In this document: one piece after another, positions 44,496 to 55,990 of the stretch
Layout of the letters: every line of letters begins with the position of its first letter
Position numbering within the stretch: the stretch's first letter is position 1
Origin: Kalmusia sp. IMI 367209
Taxonomy: Eukaryota > Ascomycota > Dothideomycetes > Pleosporales > Didymosphaeriaceae
Assembly: GCA_027946365.1 (NCBI GenBank)
Contig: JAPEUQ010000005.1
Coordinates: forward strand, 2,356,001 to 2,420,000
Direction of reading: 5' to 3'
DNA: 64,000 bases
Notes under the pieces: model-generated
What the model was told of the DNA's origin: nothing
Databases searched by the model: none
The model's input: only the letters and a program-made list of their open reading frames with translations
Position numbers and translations under genes: made by a program

Positions 44496-45353
44496 CTACG
44501 TCCTTGTAGCTTGAAACCTCCATATCCTCTCCGTAGTCATCACGGTCCGATTCTTCCGAGCCCAGTCGACCTCCTCCATAACCTTGAGCGCAGCGGAGTA
44601 CAGGTTTTGTGCCCTCTTCTGACGGCCCCTCTTATTGTCTTGATATACTAGCGAGAATTCTAGATCATGACCGCCATCTGCCTTTCTGACGTTAACCTGG
44701 TCACTGGCTGCGGGCCCCGGCCGATTACCCTCTTCGCCCTTGCTTTTGGTATCATCGATCTCACTGCTCTCATCCCTCCTGTTTATATTCCAATCTTTAC
44801 CCGCAGCGATATTGGTGGCGGTGGCAGCAATGGCAGCAGCAGTGGCTGCGGCACCGCTTAGGCTGCTGGTCCTTCTAATCGTCTCCCGAATTTTGACTTT
44901 CTTCCATTTATGCATCCGAATAATATGCTTAGCGAGGGTATCCTTCCGCGTAGTCGTGTAGTAGCATCCCGTCACGGGGCATGCATATGGCTTGACACCA
45001 GAGTGCACCGACTTCCAGTGGCGCCTAAGGTAGCGAGCGGAAGCGATACGGGAGGTGCACCCTCGCTTTGAGCAACTATAACTCTGCTTATGGTCAGAAT
45101 GGAAGACCTTTCTCTTCCTGTTGTTCCTCTTCTGTCGGCTCTTGTCCTGGTTCTGGGTCTTAGCAGTCGTAGGTGCAGGGGCAAACACATCTACTGAAAG
45201 AGGTTCGTCGTCTTGATTCTCTCCACTGGCATCCTCGGACGCGTATTTCTGGGCGGAATTGGACTCGAAAGCGGCGGTGCGGACTACTAGGAATAGGTCA
45301 ATAACGGTTGCTAGTGGTGGTTTACATGCGTGGATCGCGTGAACCTTTACCAT
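44496..45353 (-). CDS. C2H2 zinc-finger protein, paralogous family
   Basis: 285 aa from ATG 45353 (the frame is open further to 45497 but begins there with TTG). Two fingers: CSKRGCTSRIASARYLRRHWKSVH and CPVTGCYYTTTRKDTLAKHIIRMH, followed by a basic segment (KWKKVKIRETIRR) and an alanine-rich run. The C-terminal region carries RGRQKRAQNLYSAALKVMEE, like the RKRTDNLMAAALKAW of the gene at 31383. The common order (two fingers, basic patch, acidic or Ala-rich linker, NLxxAALK end) marks a small paralogous family within 14 kb. Predicted nuclear DNA-binding protein, target unknown. Confidence 0.85.
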   Translation of the reverse strand: MVKVHAIHACKPPLATVIDLFLVVRTAAFESNSAQKYASEDASGENQDDEPLSVDVFAPAPTTAKTQNQDKSRQKRNNRKRKVFHSDHKQSYSCSKRGCTSRIASARYLRRHWKSVHSGVKPYACPVTGCYYTTTRKDTLAKHIIRMHKWKKVKIRETIRRTSSLSGAAATAAAIAATATNIAAGKDWNINRRDESSEIDDTKSKGEEGNRPGPAASDQVNVRKADGGHDLEFSLVYQDNKRGRQKRAQNLYSAALKVMEEVDWARKNRTVMTTERIWRFQATRT

Positions 45354-48300
45354 GGACGGTACCGAGGGTGGTAGAAGTAGTCGAAGACATCTCAGATATT
45401 GGGAAGAGGCTTGGTCAAATTGGAACAGTAGCCTATGGGATTGAACTGGGCTCTCTGGAGTAGAGTGCTTGATCGAACTAGACTCGGGCCGAGTCAAGTG
45501 ATTCCCGGCGTTTGGGGAAAGTCGAGAGTCGGACGGATGCTTTGAAAAGGTTGCTAGTGCTAATAATTATGCAGGTGGGATTTTCTAAGAAGTGGTGGTG
45601 CTTCTATAGATGGCGTGGTGGATTGAATCTGACTGTGTCTCTGGACGTGCTAGTACAGGATTAATCTCAGTTTATGATGTAATTGAAAATGGAAACGACA
45701 GACCAGAACTATTTAATTTTGATCAAATGTCTCCTACCATTTCATAGTCACTATCAACTCTATAAACAATTATAGATTTAGAAGTCCAGCCACTCCTTAA
45801 TCTTCGTCTATCATCGCACCACGGTGCACATATTGTTGGCGGAAGGTACGCCTTACCATCTAGGCAGGGGCATTCTTTCTTGTTTATTTTATGTAAGCTA
45901 GCTAGCTTTCATACTAGCTTCTTTTCGAGAAATCTAATAAGTAAATCGTTACTCTACTTTTGCAATCCAACACATATCCCTCTATTTGAACATCCTCGGA
46001 TGCATAGTAAGCGCAAGTAGATACTGAAAGACTATAGATGTCTAGGTCTTGATATAAACACAAAGGCCTTTGGCAAGTCTCTATGGGCGAACGCCATGCT
46101 CGTGAATGTCTAAGAAAGTAGGGTAGCACAAACCGGTTTAGGGGGAGATGACTTCGAGGACTGGGAAAAGTCTATGATATCTTCGAATGATACGTCGACG
46201 ATGGTTTCGAGACAACTGGTATAGATGAGTCATGCTACGAGGGCGTCATGAATGTTGCCTTGAATAGGGACCGGTTTCTTCATACATAATCACGTGGAAT
46301 AGTGAAGAAGACCGTCAAAACTAATGTGCATGGTATGACATATCATTTTGAGATGGGAAGTGCGGATTCATATTCTGAGAGGTTTGATACGCATCTTGAG
46401 GAGCTTCAGCGTCCATACTGATTCTTGCGCTCTTGATGAGGCTCACATCATATCCGAACAGTAATTTGTCGATGAGCTCCCTGAATTTTCGGTACGCACA
46501 TTGTTCCAACAAGTGTGCAAACTACTGACTTATAGCCTCGCCATTACTATGAAGATACTAAAATCACGTCTAATACATAAAGTAAGGATATAACCCTATC
46601 ATAATACGAATCGGATAGTCTCGAAGACTGCGCTGAGCCATCGGTAATCAAAGATCACTTTTAACCGTTTTCTAGACAAGCATCACACTACACAAACGAT
46701 TGCTTCTTCGAATTTGCCTCGATCAACTAGGAGAATCATCTAAAAAGACTACACATACGTATGTAGTGCTGAATGCGGGCGCAGGCTAGCAAGGCGAGAA
46801 CGCAGGGGATGTAGCTCGAGCCAAACCAGCACATGGGGCCCTTCGCCTTGAGAGTGGGTGATTCGAATGAATAGAAATATACTGCACCATAGCCTGGATA
46901 CTATATTTTGAGTCATGTGCAGAAGGGTGAGAGCTCGCGTGGAATAGCCGGCCAATGAAATTAATTCCTATGATGTTTAGCTTATGTAATCACCATATTT
47001 GAATTCTTTAGGAAACAGGAGTGATTGTAAGATAGCTCACTTTAAATGTGCGGAAACCATGGCACAAACTGTTGTTATATATTTAGCAAACTGTTGTTAT
47101 ATACTTACCCAAGCAAAATCGTCCGAGTTTGTAAAGACGCCTGGTATCTCAGGAAGCGCGAGAGACCGCGTTCATGGTTTCGCTATAATTAATCAATGCT
47201 GCGGCGATCTTTTTGTGAAAAGAGGACAAGATTCTTCACGGCATAGGTCAGTGGACATCATCTTGACTCATCTTTGACATCTCGAGATGAATTCACACGT
47301 AAAAGTCTACAATCGCAGTGGTTTTTAACTTCCTTATGGGCTTCCGAGATTGCAAGCCTACACACACTCAATTGAGCTAAAGGCTTGCTAGGTAGCTTTC
47401 CAATGCGGCTGGGTGCTAGGATATTCAGAGGTGATACTTAGATCACGTGACAGAAACACACGCAAAGTACTTCCTTCGATCATGGATTTTATGGACTTAC
47501 CTAAGAAGGATCGATTGGTGCAAGTGCGGCTGTGTTTGTATCCGCCTGCATAGGTAAGGTAAAAACTGCCTTGCGTGCTTTTGGTAAAATTGACGATCAT
47601 ACGATGCCGTCGCAAACCTATGCCTCGCTTTTCGTTTACTCTTTGAGGTCGCATTATCATTACTGCTCTCATTTCTAGTTCGTGCTGTTAGGAGAGGCAA
47701 GTGGTCGGCCTTTTGGGGCCGCTTATATCATCGCAAGGCGGCTTAGCCGATCTCGGGAAGCTCAAAATAAGCCGAACATGCCTTGCGCCCCATTGCGAGG
47801 GTCTTGAGCCCTGCGCATTACCATCCAGCCACCCCATTGATATACCGGTAGGCTTTCCTTTTTAAATTTCATGAGTGTTGTTCGATTCTCCATATTGAAT
47901 GTTCAACAAAGATAAAACCTTACATCAAACTTCTCGATGTGATAAGCATCGGCAACTGATTACATACAGTTTGAGAAAGTGATCTCAAGCACAGTAGCAG
48001 CAATTGGTAATCCGGGGTAAGCCTTCAAACGTGTCACGCCTAACATGCACCGAAATCTTCTGCTGACGGTGCGCACGACGATCCTCACTTCATTAGTAGT
48101 GCTCAGCCACCTGACGCTGCCCTACGGCGAGCATCAGTCCTGCGTTACAGATTAAAAAGGTTTAGATTATCAGTCATACCACAGTATGATTGGTGAACAC
48201 TCGTACAAAAGAACAACAATGCCTAATTAGTTCCGTTGTTACTTGCCAACAAGCAACATGTATACGGTGCCAAGCATCAATCCATCGTCGCCAATTCGTC

Positions 48301-48508
48301 CCTTTTTGCATCTCCTCACGCGTCATGTTACGCAGGGTCGCACTGACCCACGGGCGTAGCTGCACCGAGTACAAACTCTGAGTGTAGGCAACTACCATGG
48401 GTGAGGCGCATTCACAGCCTCTTTTTGAGTTTTGTAAAGGTGCCGGTTTTCCTCTCCTTGGACCATCACTGTTTTTATCTCTGCTTCGTGTACGATCCCA
48501 TCTACACT
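45354..48508. other. Gene-poor stretch, 3.2 kb
   Basis: Longest region without a recognisable gene. It is AT-richer than the surroundings, and all frames are short and featureless. A short tandem repeat sits at about 47067-47105. I see no transposase, reverse transcriptase, terminal repeats or tRNA. It could be an eroded element or simply regulatory DNA. Confidence 0.45.
47067..47105. repeat. Short tandem repeat (AAACTGTTGTTATATA)
   Basis: Two direct copies of AAACTGTTGTTATATA spaced by a few bases (period about 21 bp). Confidence 0.6.
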
Positions 48509-49522
48509 ATGGTTTTGAAATTCCGGCTCTTCTTTGCCTTTGCCCTGATAATTACCAGTGGCTTGTTGGGAATAACCTGGCACATACGCTCGAGCCGTCC
48601 ACCATACCTGGGATCCTCGTACCGGATATACAACTCTACCGCGCATCTGCCGTTGACTGACTTTGCGGTCGCGACATTCCTCACCGGACAGGGTACAGAT
48701 AAATCGGATGATTCGTACTTTGTCGCCACGAGGATTTTGGCACACCAACTCGTCCATGCGGAGGCTACAAAATGCAATCCTGAAACCATTACTTTTCTTG
48801 TTCTGTGCTCAGAAAGTGTCCCCGCCGAGCAGAAAGAGATCCTTCGGCACGACGGCGCAACAGTAATCGAGGTCCGAGATGTACCAGTAAATTGGTGGAT
48901 TCACTCAGGCGTGATGAGATGGAAGGAGCAGTTCACGAAGCTGCGTGTTTTCGAAATGACAGAGTACAAACGCATCCTTTACATGGACGCCGACAATCTT
49001 CTTACCGGCCCTATTGATGGTATCTTCGACGAGCCGGAAGTCACAACCCTCGCCCCCAAGATGGATCGTAAGGAGCAGGTGAAATGGGGCGAGTCACAAC
49101 TCCCGGCTCAGTGGCTCTTCGCTGCCCGCTCGGACAACGCGCTCACAGGCAAGCGCCAGCATCCCACTCCTCCTCTTCAATCGTCGTCCTTCAGCGCCGG
49201 ATTCTTCCTCATTGCGCCTGATAGGCAAATATACGAGCACTTTCTCTCTGTTATGGGGCTCTTCCACCGCTTCGATCCCTTCACCATGGAGCAGAGTCTA
49301 TTGAATTACGTCTTCCGTCGAGACGGCCAGATGCCGTGGAGAGAATTGCATTGGAAGTGGAGCGCGACGTGGCCGAATGAAAAGGATCTCCAGATGGAGG
49401 TTGTGACTCTACATGAGAAATTATGGAGGACAGGGCCTCAGGAGCTGAAAGACATATGGAACAGGAAGAAGGGGGAAATGCTAAATTTTCACGATAAGAA
49501 AGCGAGGGCTGCACCGTCTTGA
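48509..49522 (+). CDS. Glycosyltransferase family 8-like (glycogenin-type), type II membrane
   Basis: 337 aa from ATG 48509; a further in-frame ATG-less extension to 48401 is ignored. The N-terminal helix FRLFFAFALIITSGLLGI would anchor the enzyme in the Golgi membrane. The catalytic fold is recognised by FAVATFLTG, LRVFEMTEYKRILYMDADNLL (DxD metal/nucleotide-sugar motif DAD), GFFLIAPDRQIY and TLHEKLW near the end. Predicted to transfer a sugar from a nucleotide donor, probably in glycan or wall assembly. No intron seen. Confidence 0.88.
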   Translation: MVLKFRLFFAFALIITSGLLGITWHIRSSRPPYLGSSYRIYNSTAHLPLTDFAVATFLTGQGTDKSDDSYFVATRILAHQLVHAEATKCNPETITFLVLCSESVPAEQKEILRHDGATVIEVRDVPVNWWIHSGVMRWKEQFTKLRVFEMTEYKRILYMDADNLLTGPIDGIFDEPEVTTLAPKMDRKEQVKWGESQLPAQWLFAARSDNALTGKRQHPTPPLQSSSFSAGFFLIAPDRQIYEHFLSVMGLFHRFDPFTMEQSLLNYVFRRDGQMPWRELHWKWSATWPNEKDLQMEVVTLHEKLWRTGPQELKDIWNRKKGEMLNFHDKKARAAPS

Positions 49523-50015
49523 ATGGCCTCATATGCGTAGCTACATGTGAGAAACACGGTCCAGTACAATGACGTTGTTAGAGAAAGCGGGCCCGCTACG
49601 CCCTGGCCTAAAACAACGGTGCCTAGAGTCGGACAGGGAAGACGGGGCCCTCGAGTGCGAAGAAGTTCCACAACGGTAGGGGCCGGTCGCTGTGTCGAAA
49701 GGGCTCCAAGTAGACATTGCAGCACCAAGCAAGCCCTAAGAAGATGGGCGAAATCGAATAGATACCTGGGTGCACAACAATAATGGCAAGTTCAAGACTA
49801 GAAACGCCAGAAGGTATTCTCGGCTCGTTACCAGAAAGTGTCGCGATAGAAGGATGTTCATAGAGAGGCTCAATACTCCATAGAAATAACAAAGACAAAT
49901 CTTAACATATAACTTGAGGCTCAATAAGAAAGGCAACTGATGATGCTTGTGCACAGTTGCTTTATCCCTCACCATAGTCGTAACGCAAGTCTAACTCAAC
50001 ACCTCATCCTCCCTC
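49523..50015. other. Convergent intergenic region
   Basis: 3' flanks of the glycosyltransferase (+) and the 2OG oxygenase (-). No gene seen. Confidence 0.45.
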
Positions 50016-51234
50016 CTACGGCTCCGCAGATTTCAATTTCTCTCGAAGAGCCCTAAAATTCCTCTCCATTGCATTCCTCGTGAATTCTTCTCCCGTTACA
50101 ACTGGATACTTCTTCTTCGGCCCCTGAATGACTGCATCCTTACACGGCTGATTGAAGAACGCGATGCTATACCGCTCGCCGTAGTAGTCGCCCTCCTCAC
50201 ACGGCGCCTTCACACGATGAAACGTCGATTTAAAGCGATCGTCGGACCATGACATGAGGAGGTCGCCGATGTTGCAGACTGTAAATCCCTTATCGTCAGC
50301 ATATCATTGCTTTACTGCGATAAACCATATAGAACACAGTAACAAATGGGGTAAGAAGGTTACCTATCGCGTTGGAATCTGCATCAGGCTCCACCTTCGT
50401 CCACGCATCCCCATACCCAAACTCAGTCGACACCTCACGTCCTGGACAGATCTCGAGGCCGTACTCCCCCGGCTTCTGGAACAACAACGTCAGGGTGTCC
50501 CAGTCAGCGTGGGCACCAGCCCGGTGGTATACTGCGCCCGTGGGATTGGGGGTTTGGGCGATCTCAAAGTAGTGCAACAGTCGGCATACTGTTTGAGATT
50601 CCGGTCGACTCACATCGTGCGCTTTTACCAAATAGTCATCTTGGAAACCGAGGCCGCGCGCGAGACAGGTGAGAAGTTTCTCGCTGACGTCTTGGACTTG
50701 GTGCATGAATACAAGGGATCGGGCTTTGAAGTCGGGAAGAGTGCTTTCGTCGAGCCAGCGTCCTACGAGAAATGTTGTCAGTAAGGGCCGTGCATGTAGA
50801 GTCAATTTTGTATGATTGTTCATGAGGATTGTACATCAAAGTGACGTCTACGCGCTATAGTAGAGATGCAAATTAGTATCGTGTAAGGCAAGACACTCAC
50901 CCTCCATGCCCTCACCAAATTGCATCTGATACGACTCCTTGCAATCTGGAGCCCCCGTAGAAGGACGAATCTGCTTGTTCTTCTCCCAACCCGCATTGTG
51001 CTTTGGAGAGAAAGGAACGCGGCCCTTGATCTCATCCACTTGATTGAAGAACCGTGCCGACTGCTCAAACATCTGGTCTACCGTCGAGCGGGAAATGCCA
51101 TGGTCAACCACACAGAAAAAGCCAACATTCTCTGCTGCATCGACGAGCTGCTGCGTGATCTCGTTGATGCGAGCGGGAAAGTCGCGGAGGGAAACGGTAG
51201 GAATTGGCCTATCGATGTATTTTGTAGGTGCCAT
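50016..51234 (-). CDS. 2-oxoglutarate/Fe(II)-dependent dioxygenase
   Basis: Non-heme iron oxygenase of the isopenicillin-N-synthase-like type. Exons: 51234-50901, 50762-50364 and 50278-50016, total 331 aa, all in phase. The N-terminal DIOX_N part has IPTVSLRDF and NVGFFCVVDHGIS. The 2OG-FeII domain shows HADWDTLTLL (His and Asp of the facial triad), the distal FHRV histidine, and ERYSIAFF, where Arg-x-Ser binds 2-oxoglutarate. Introns are 138 and 85 nt. Such enzymes hydroxylate or desaturate small molecules. It is co-directional with a sugar-type transporter 240 bp upstream, which could be functional pairing or chance. Confidence 0.92.
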
Positions 51235-51473
51235 GATGTGTTTATTCTGAACAAGCTGTTACTCATCGACTGAAATAATTCATCAGACTAGGCCATACTT
51301 GAAGTCAGCCTTGATGAATGTAAAGCACGAGGCTCGGCCGAGGTGCTATCACAGAGCGGGGTTTCCACGATATCTCATTGGTCGCCCAACTAGTGCGAAC
51401 TTCCTATCTGCGTAACTCATGATTCGTATCTGTCTATATACAGCTCCGCATCGGAGCATTCCTAAGGATTCGA

Positions 51474-53114
51474 TCAAGCATATTCATCCTCAACCGCTTT
51501 TTCGCTCTTCTCTTTGTAGTTCTCCGGCAGGAGTGAGCCGGTCAACGGCTTCCGCGACTCCCGTACAATCGATGGTATTGATCTTCCCTCTGAGAACATC
51601 ATCTCCAGCTCTTCGAGACTGCGACCCATAGTCTCAGGGTAGAAGAACCAGACAACGGGAATGATGATAGCGGAAATGCATAGGAAAACAAGGTAGTATC
51701 TCCAGCCGATGGTTTCTATCGCGACCTATATGGTTGTTAGACTAGTGTATGTGATTTACAACTGTGAGCGCTTACCGGTGTGACCATGTTGACGACGAAG
51801 TTCCAAAGCCAATGGTTCGCAGTTGAAATGCCCGACATAGCAACACGAAGGCGGGTGGGTGCGACTTCAGCGCAGTACAGGAAGTTCGCACCGAGGAATC
51901 CGATGGGAATGAAGAAGTTGAATAAGAAAACGAAAAAGGCTGAGGCGATTTGTGCGGCCCGGTTGCTCTTAGGAAAGCTTGACGCGACGGCAAGAGCTAA
52001 CATGCATCCAGCCATGCCTGCACCACTGAACATGAATAGCTTCCGGCGCCCAAAGCGGTCGATGGTGAAGAATGCGACGAAGCAAGACAGGAACTTCCAG
52101 GTCAAAGCTCCACCGCTGAGAATGCGAGACATCTCGCCATCCATTCCAAGACCTTGTTGAAAGATGATCTATGTGAGATGTAAGTATGATAACGTTAATG
52201 AAATAGTCTTCAACCTGACTTACAGTTGAATAAGTAGAGATAAGATTGCTTCCGCACATCTGCTGTAGAAACTGTAGGAAGATGCAGAGTGAGAAGCGGT
52301 AAAACAGGCGATCTTTTCCCATGGTGAAAATGTCCGAGAGCTTCGCCGCACTACGTCCGGTCTCTTCCAAGGCCATTTCAATACCTCCGATTTCGGACAC
52401 GACCTGGGCATCTTCTTCATGTGTCCCCTTGAACCTTGCCAAACTCGTCTTTGCTTCTTCAATCCTGTTTTTGTTGACCAACCATCGCGGACTCTCAGGT
52501 ATAGAGAAGACTGCAGCCAGTGGAACCAGCGAGATCAGGCACGGAATGGCCAATGGGAGGCGCCATTGAAGGGGTAGGTTGTTCTGTTCATAGAAAGCGA
52601 GGTTGATCCAAGCCTCAAGAGTATAGCCCAGACTGATGAAACATCCGTCCAACACAACGTGCTTTCCTCTGTTGGCAGTGGATGAGCATTCAGATTGCCA
52701 TACAGGGACAGTGGTGCTCAACATGCCTACACCCCATCCCAATATGAAACGCCCTACAATAAACTGAGCAATCTGAAAGCTTGTGCACTGTAGAATCTCG
52801 CCGATCAACGTAAGGAAAGAGGCTATGAAGATGGTTTTGCGTCGTCCGAGTACATCGCCGATCCAAGAACAGCTTAGCGAACCGAAAAGCGCCCCAATGG
52901 TGAATGTAGACACAACTGCACCCTGGACAGTACTCTTGTGCGATTTTTCAGCCCCCTCGGCATCGACAGTATCGATTTCTGGGAAGTGTTTGTTCCAGTC
53001 GCGCAGGGAGAGGAGCCCACCAACACCAGATTGGTTGTACCCGAAGAGGACGAAGGCGGGGAGTACAACAAGGAGGAGCTGAGCCAAACGGAGGGAGCCA
53101 CCTTGGAGGCCCAT
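51474..53114 (-). CDS. MFS sugar transporter
   Basis: Exons: 53114-52224, 52168-51776 and 51725-51474, total 511 aa, introns of 55 and 50 nt in phase 0. Twelve TM helices of the sugar porter family. Features: FGYNQSGVGGLL in TM1, GDVLGRRKT (loop 2-3), FIVGRFILGWGVGML, PESPRWLV at the end of TM6, DRFGRRKLF and the PETMGRSLEELE signature after TM12. Plasma membrane uptake of hexoses or disaccharides by proton symport is expected for the family; substrate not deducible. Confidence 0.94.
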
Positions 53115-54576
53115 CGTGAAAAATGAGGCCTGTTGATCTGTACCGGAGAAGGCGAGACGGCTGGTTTAAAGAATGACGATTACTGTGGCACCTTATTGGC
53201 GTAGAAGGAAATCTCGTTGCGAGGTCCAGGCAAGTGCGTTGTTGTAGAACAACAACAAGAGGGGACCGTGGGCACAGCTCTTTTCAGCAACAGAGAGGCT
53301 GGAGAAATGAAGAGAATGCAGCAGGAGGGAAAGGAACTACTTGTACTCGATCCCTCCCCACATTATTGCACTGTGGGCGCGCCAAATTGGAGTCATTCCA
53401 CCACGGGGCTCCTCATCGGCAGGCGATACTCCGGGTGCTCCGGATTATCGAACTCTTACCTGCTTCGATTCCCCAATCTAGGCATCGGAGCGCCTGTTCA
53501 AAACACCATGCAGGGGTGCCGACGGCCTGAATTGCCGTCCCAAAACGGCGGTGACCATGCCAAACGAGCCTGGATAAAAGTGGCGAACTGTCCCGCTACA
53601 CGTTCCAGGTTTAGCCAGGTGATTTGAAAAAAACCTGTTGTACAACATGGGGCTAGCAGGGCGTTGATAGGAAGGGGGGCGTTGGCGTTGGCGCCCTGCT
53701 GTGAGGCTCTGCGGCCGCGGCATTGCTTAGCGTGGCTTAAGTTTTCTAGTCAAGCTTGGTGCAAGCAGATCGTTCCGTTTTGCGCTACTGAATGCAATTT
53801 CCTTTGGATGATTTCCTTTGGAGGAGGACATTTCATAGTGCACTGCTTGCAGCTCGAGACCATCATAATGCGTGCCAGACCTAAACCTGATTCTCGGCTT
53901 CTTAAATGGCCTGCAATGTATAGATGAAGTTACGCAGCTGCTCCGATAAGACCCGTCGAGGATACGCGTAAATCTGACGTGCCTTGATGGTGACCTCTAG
54001 CGCCGGAAGGTGACGTTTCATTGGGAGCAAATTTCACCTGGACCTCGCATCGAAGACGTAGATCAGCACGTGACCTTATATCCGTGCACTACGACAGCTG
54101 TCAAGCCGCCTTGGCCCGTTTAGTTTTCGTGGTGAAAGGCTTAGTTCCGAGACTATTTCAATGACCAACAGACGAGTTGTCGTTGCGGTATTCGCAAATT
54201 TGTGAAGCAGTCTGTAACCTTTCGCCCGCTTGTAGCTGTGTTGCTGATTTTGACCGAACCTGAGAATTTTGCACGGCAGAAGGTCGCCTTTGAAGACATG
54301 GGTGATTCGGAAATATTTCTTATCACGGCAGACTTCGGCGCAAGTCGTGCCTTCATCCGAATTTGTGGAAACTAACAGCGGCGCCAAAGGTATCCACTAG
54401 GTGCAGGTCCGGCTCTTCTTCAGGTGATCCAATTCAATGAATGTCCTCGGGGCCCCCACACCTCATAACAAGGGGAACAGCGTACCTCCCACCTGTGTGC
54501 GTGCGATTTATAATTCATGATTAAATTGCCCACACTTGCAACACTCTCAACGGGTTCCCCACACTCCACCTTGAAT
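53115..54576. other. Intergenic, 1.5 kb
   Basis: Sugar transporter promoter at the left. CGGGTGCTCCG (a CGG-N5-CCG inverted half-site pair) lies near 53430-53442 and might bind a Zn2Cys6 factor, but single matches of this size are common. No gene seen; 54420-54608 has a short frame with no family match. Confidence 0.4.
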
Positions 54577-55632
54577 TTAATCATGGTGTCTTGATCCATA
54601 ATTCTCAACTAGGTGGATCGAATCACTTATGTTGCGCCGTTCCTCGTTTGTCTCCATCTCGCTACTCAACTTTGTGATGAGAGGTCTGAGGAAGTCAATG
54701 TAATCTTCTTCTGGCACTTCACCCTTCAGTGCACGGGTGGCAACAAATTTGAAAGACTGCTCAGCAGCATCAAAGCTCCAGTTCCACCAAGTGCGTTCAG
54801 AGCCAGGTGCTGCAATGAAACGTTGATAGTGATATCTCCTCAACCAGCACCCGATTAGGCTGTAGTATCATGATCGGAAATGTAATTTAGCATCCCCATC
54901 GCTAAAGTTTGTGTTTCGTATGAACCTCAAGCTTTGGACGTCCTTCAGCGTCAACAACAACTTTGTTATATTCATTAAATGTGAAGCGACGGAGTAATCG
55001 ACATCGAAGAGCGCAAATGTCAGCTTGTCAAGTTGCCACCCTTTGACTCTATAAAGATATTTCTGCATATGACGGAGTCGAAAATCATCAGCCACGAGGA
55101 TGAGGTTTCTCACGTTCTCGAACTGATGGGGTAGGATGGATCGGATAGTTCTTGGGTTCATGTCCAGCGGATCATGGCGAATAACGAAGACAGTGTTCCG
55201 GAAGGCTAGGTTCGTGAACTCGTCGCGCAGCTGGCGGCATACGAGCAGAATGTTCAGGCATGCGGCCGCGGAGTATTCGCGATCCAGAACCAAGCCCTGG
55301 GAAGGTTGCGGGCCCCCAGGTATGGGTACAGTGGCGTGAAGAAATCCAGCGTTCGATGGCAAGTGAAAGAAAAGTTCAAAAATCCGAATGCTCAGTTCTG
55401 CGGGCAACGAGAGCAAGCCCACACGAGTCATCGTAGTCGTCATGACGATTTGTTGCAATTGTACTGTGTTGAGGGGATAATAAGCTTTGGTACGTACGGC
55501 GACAACGGACTCTTCGTTGCCCAGATGCTGACTCAGGCAAACGCCTTTCTTAGTAAGTTCCACAAGCTTGAACGACGAGTCAAGTGAAAGGATCGGTATT
55601 TTCTGATCTAGTAAGGGTTCAATATCGATCAA
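54577..55632 (-). pseudogene. F-box-like protein with in-frame stop
   Basis: The minus frame from about 55632 (more likely from an internal ATG around MTTTMTRVGLLSLP) carries an F-box-like helix, LLSLPAELSIRIFELFFHL, then LLVCRQLRDEF and a leucine-rich continuation. That layout is typical of many fungal F-box proteins used as substrate adaptors of SCF ubiquitin ligases. A TGA at 54868-54870 interrupts it after KLHFRS, but the same frame runs on open for another 96 codons (YYSLIGCWLRRYHYQRF... to 54577) without loss of coding character. A single CGA-to-TGA change explains the stop. No intron fits across it. It may be a pseudogene, a truncated but active protein, or a readthrough site. Confidence 0.6.
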
Positions 55633-55990
55633 GGCGACCTGAGTCGGTTTGAGCTTTCGAAGGCGGTCGAGCGATTACGCCTTTGACTATTACGTAAAAA
55701 GCACGGTATCACAATGCCACATTCTAAAGCCATCAGCAGGCATATATCTCAATGAACAGACACACTGTGCCGATTGCATATAAATAGTTCTACTCTAGTA
55801 GCACAAAACATGAATAACGCAAATTTTCTAGCGCACACCTGCCTAAAATCAAAGTGCGGTGTTTACGTAGTCTACAGCATGACTTTGCTTATATGGTCAA
55901 TTTAAAACCAATATCGTAAGCGCAGATATGGCAGGAAAATATATCTTGCATGCGTGGCAACCTCTGCAATTCTTTATGCAATTGTCCAAG
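55633..55990. other. Intergenic
   Basis: AT-rich, nothing recognised. Confidence 0.45.

Noticed and set aside
45914..47700. Several 60-90 codon frames
   Set aside because: No conserved features, many lack ATG, and they overlap at random in AT-rich DNA.
53430..53442. CGG-N5-CCG half-site pair upstream of the sugar transporter
   Set aside because: A single short match is expected by chance; not used as a regulatory call.
53440..53480. Possible tRNA B-box-like sequence on the minus strand
   Set aside because: No A box at a suitable distance and no acceptor-stem pairing found.
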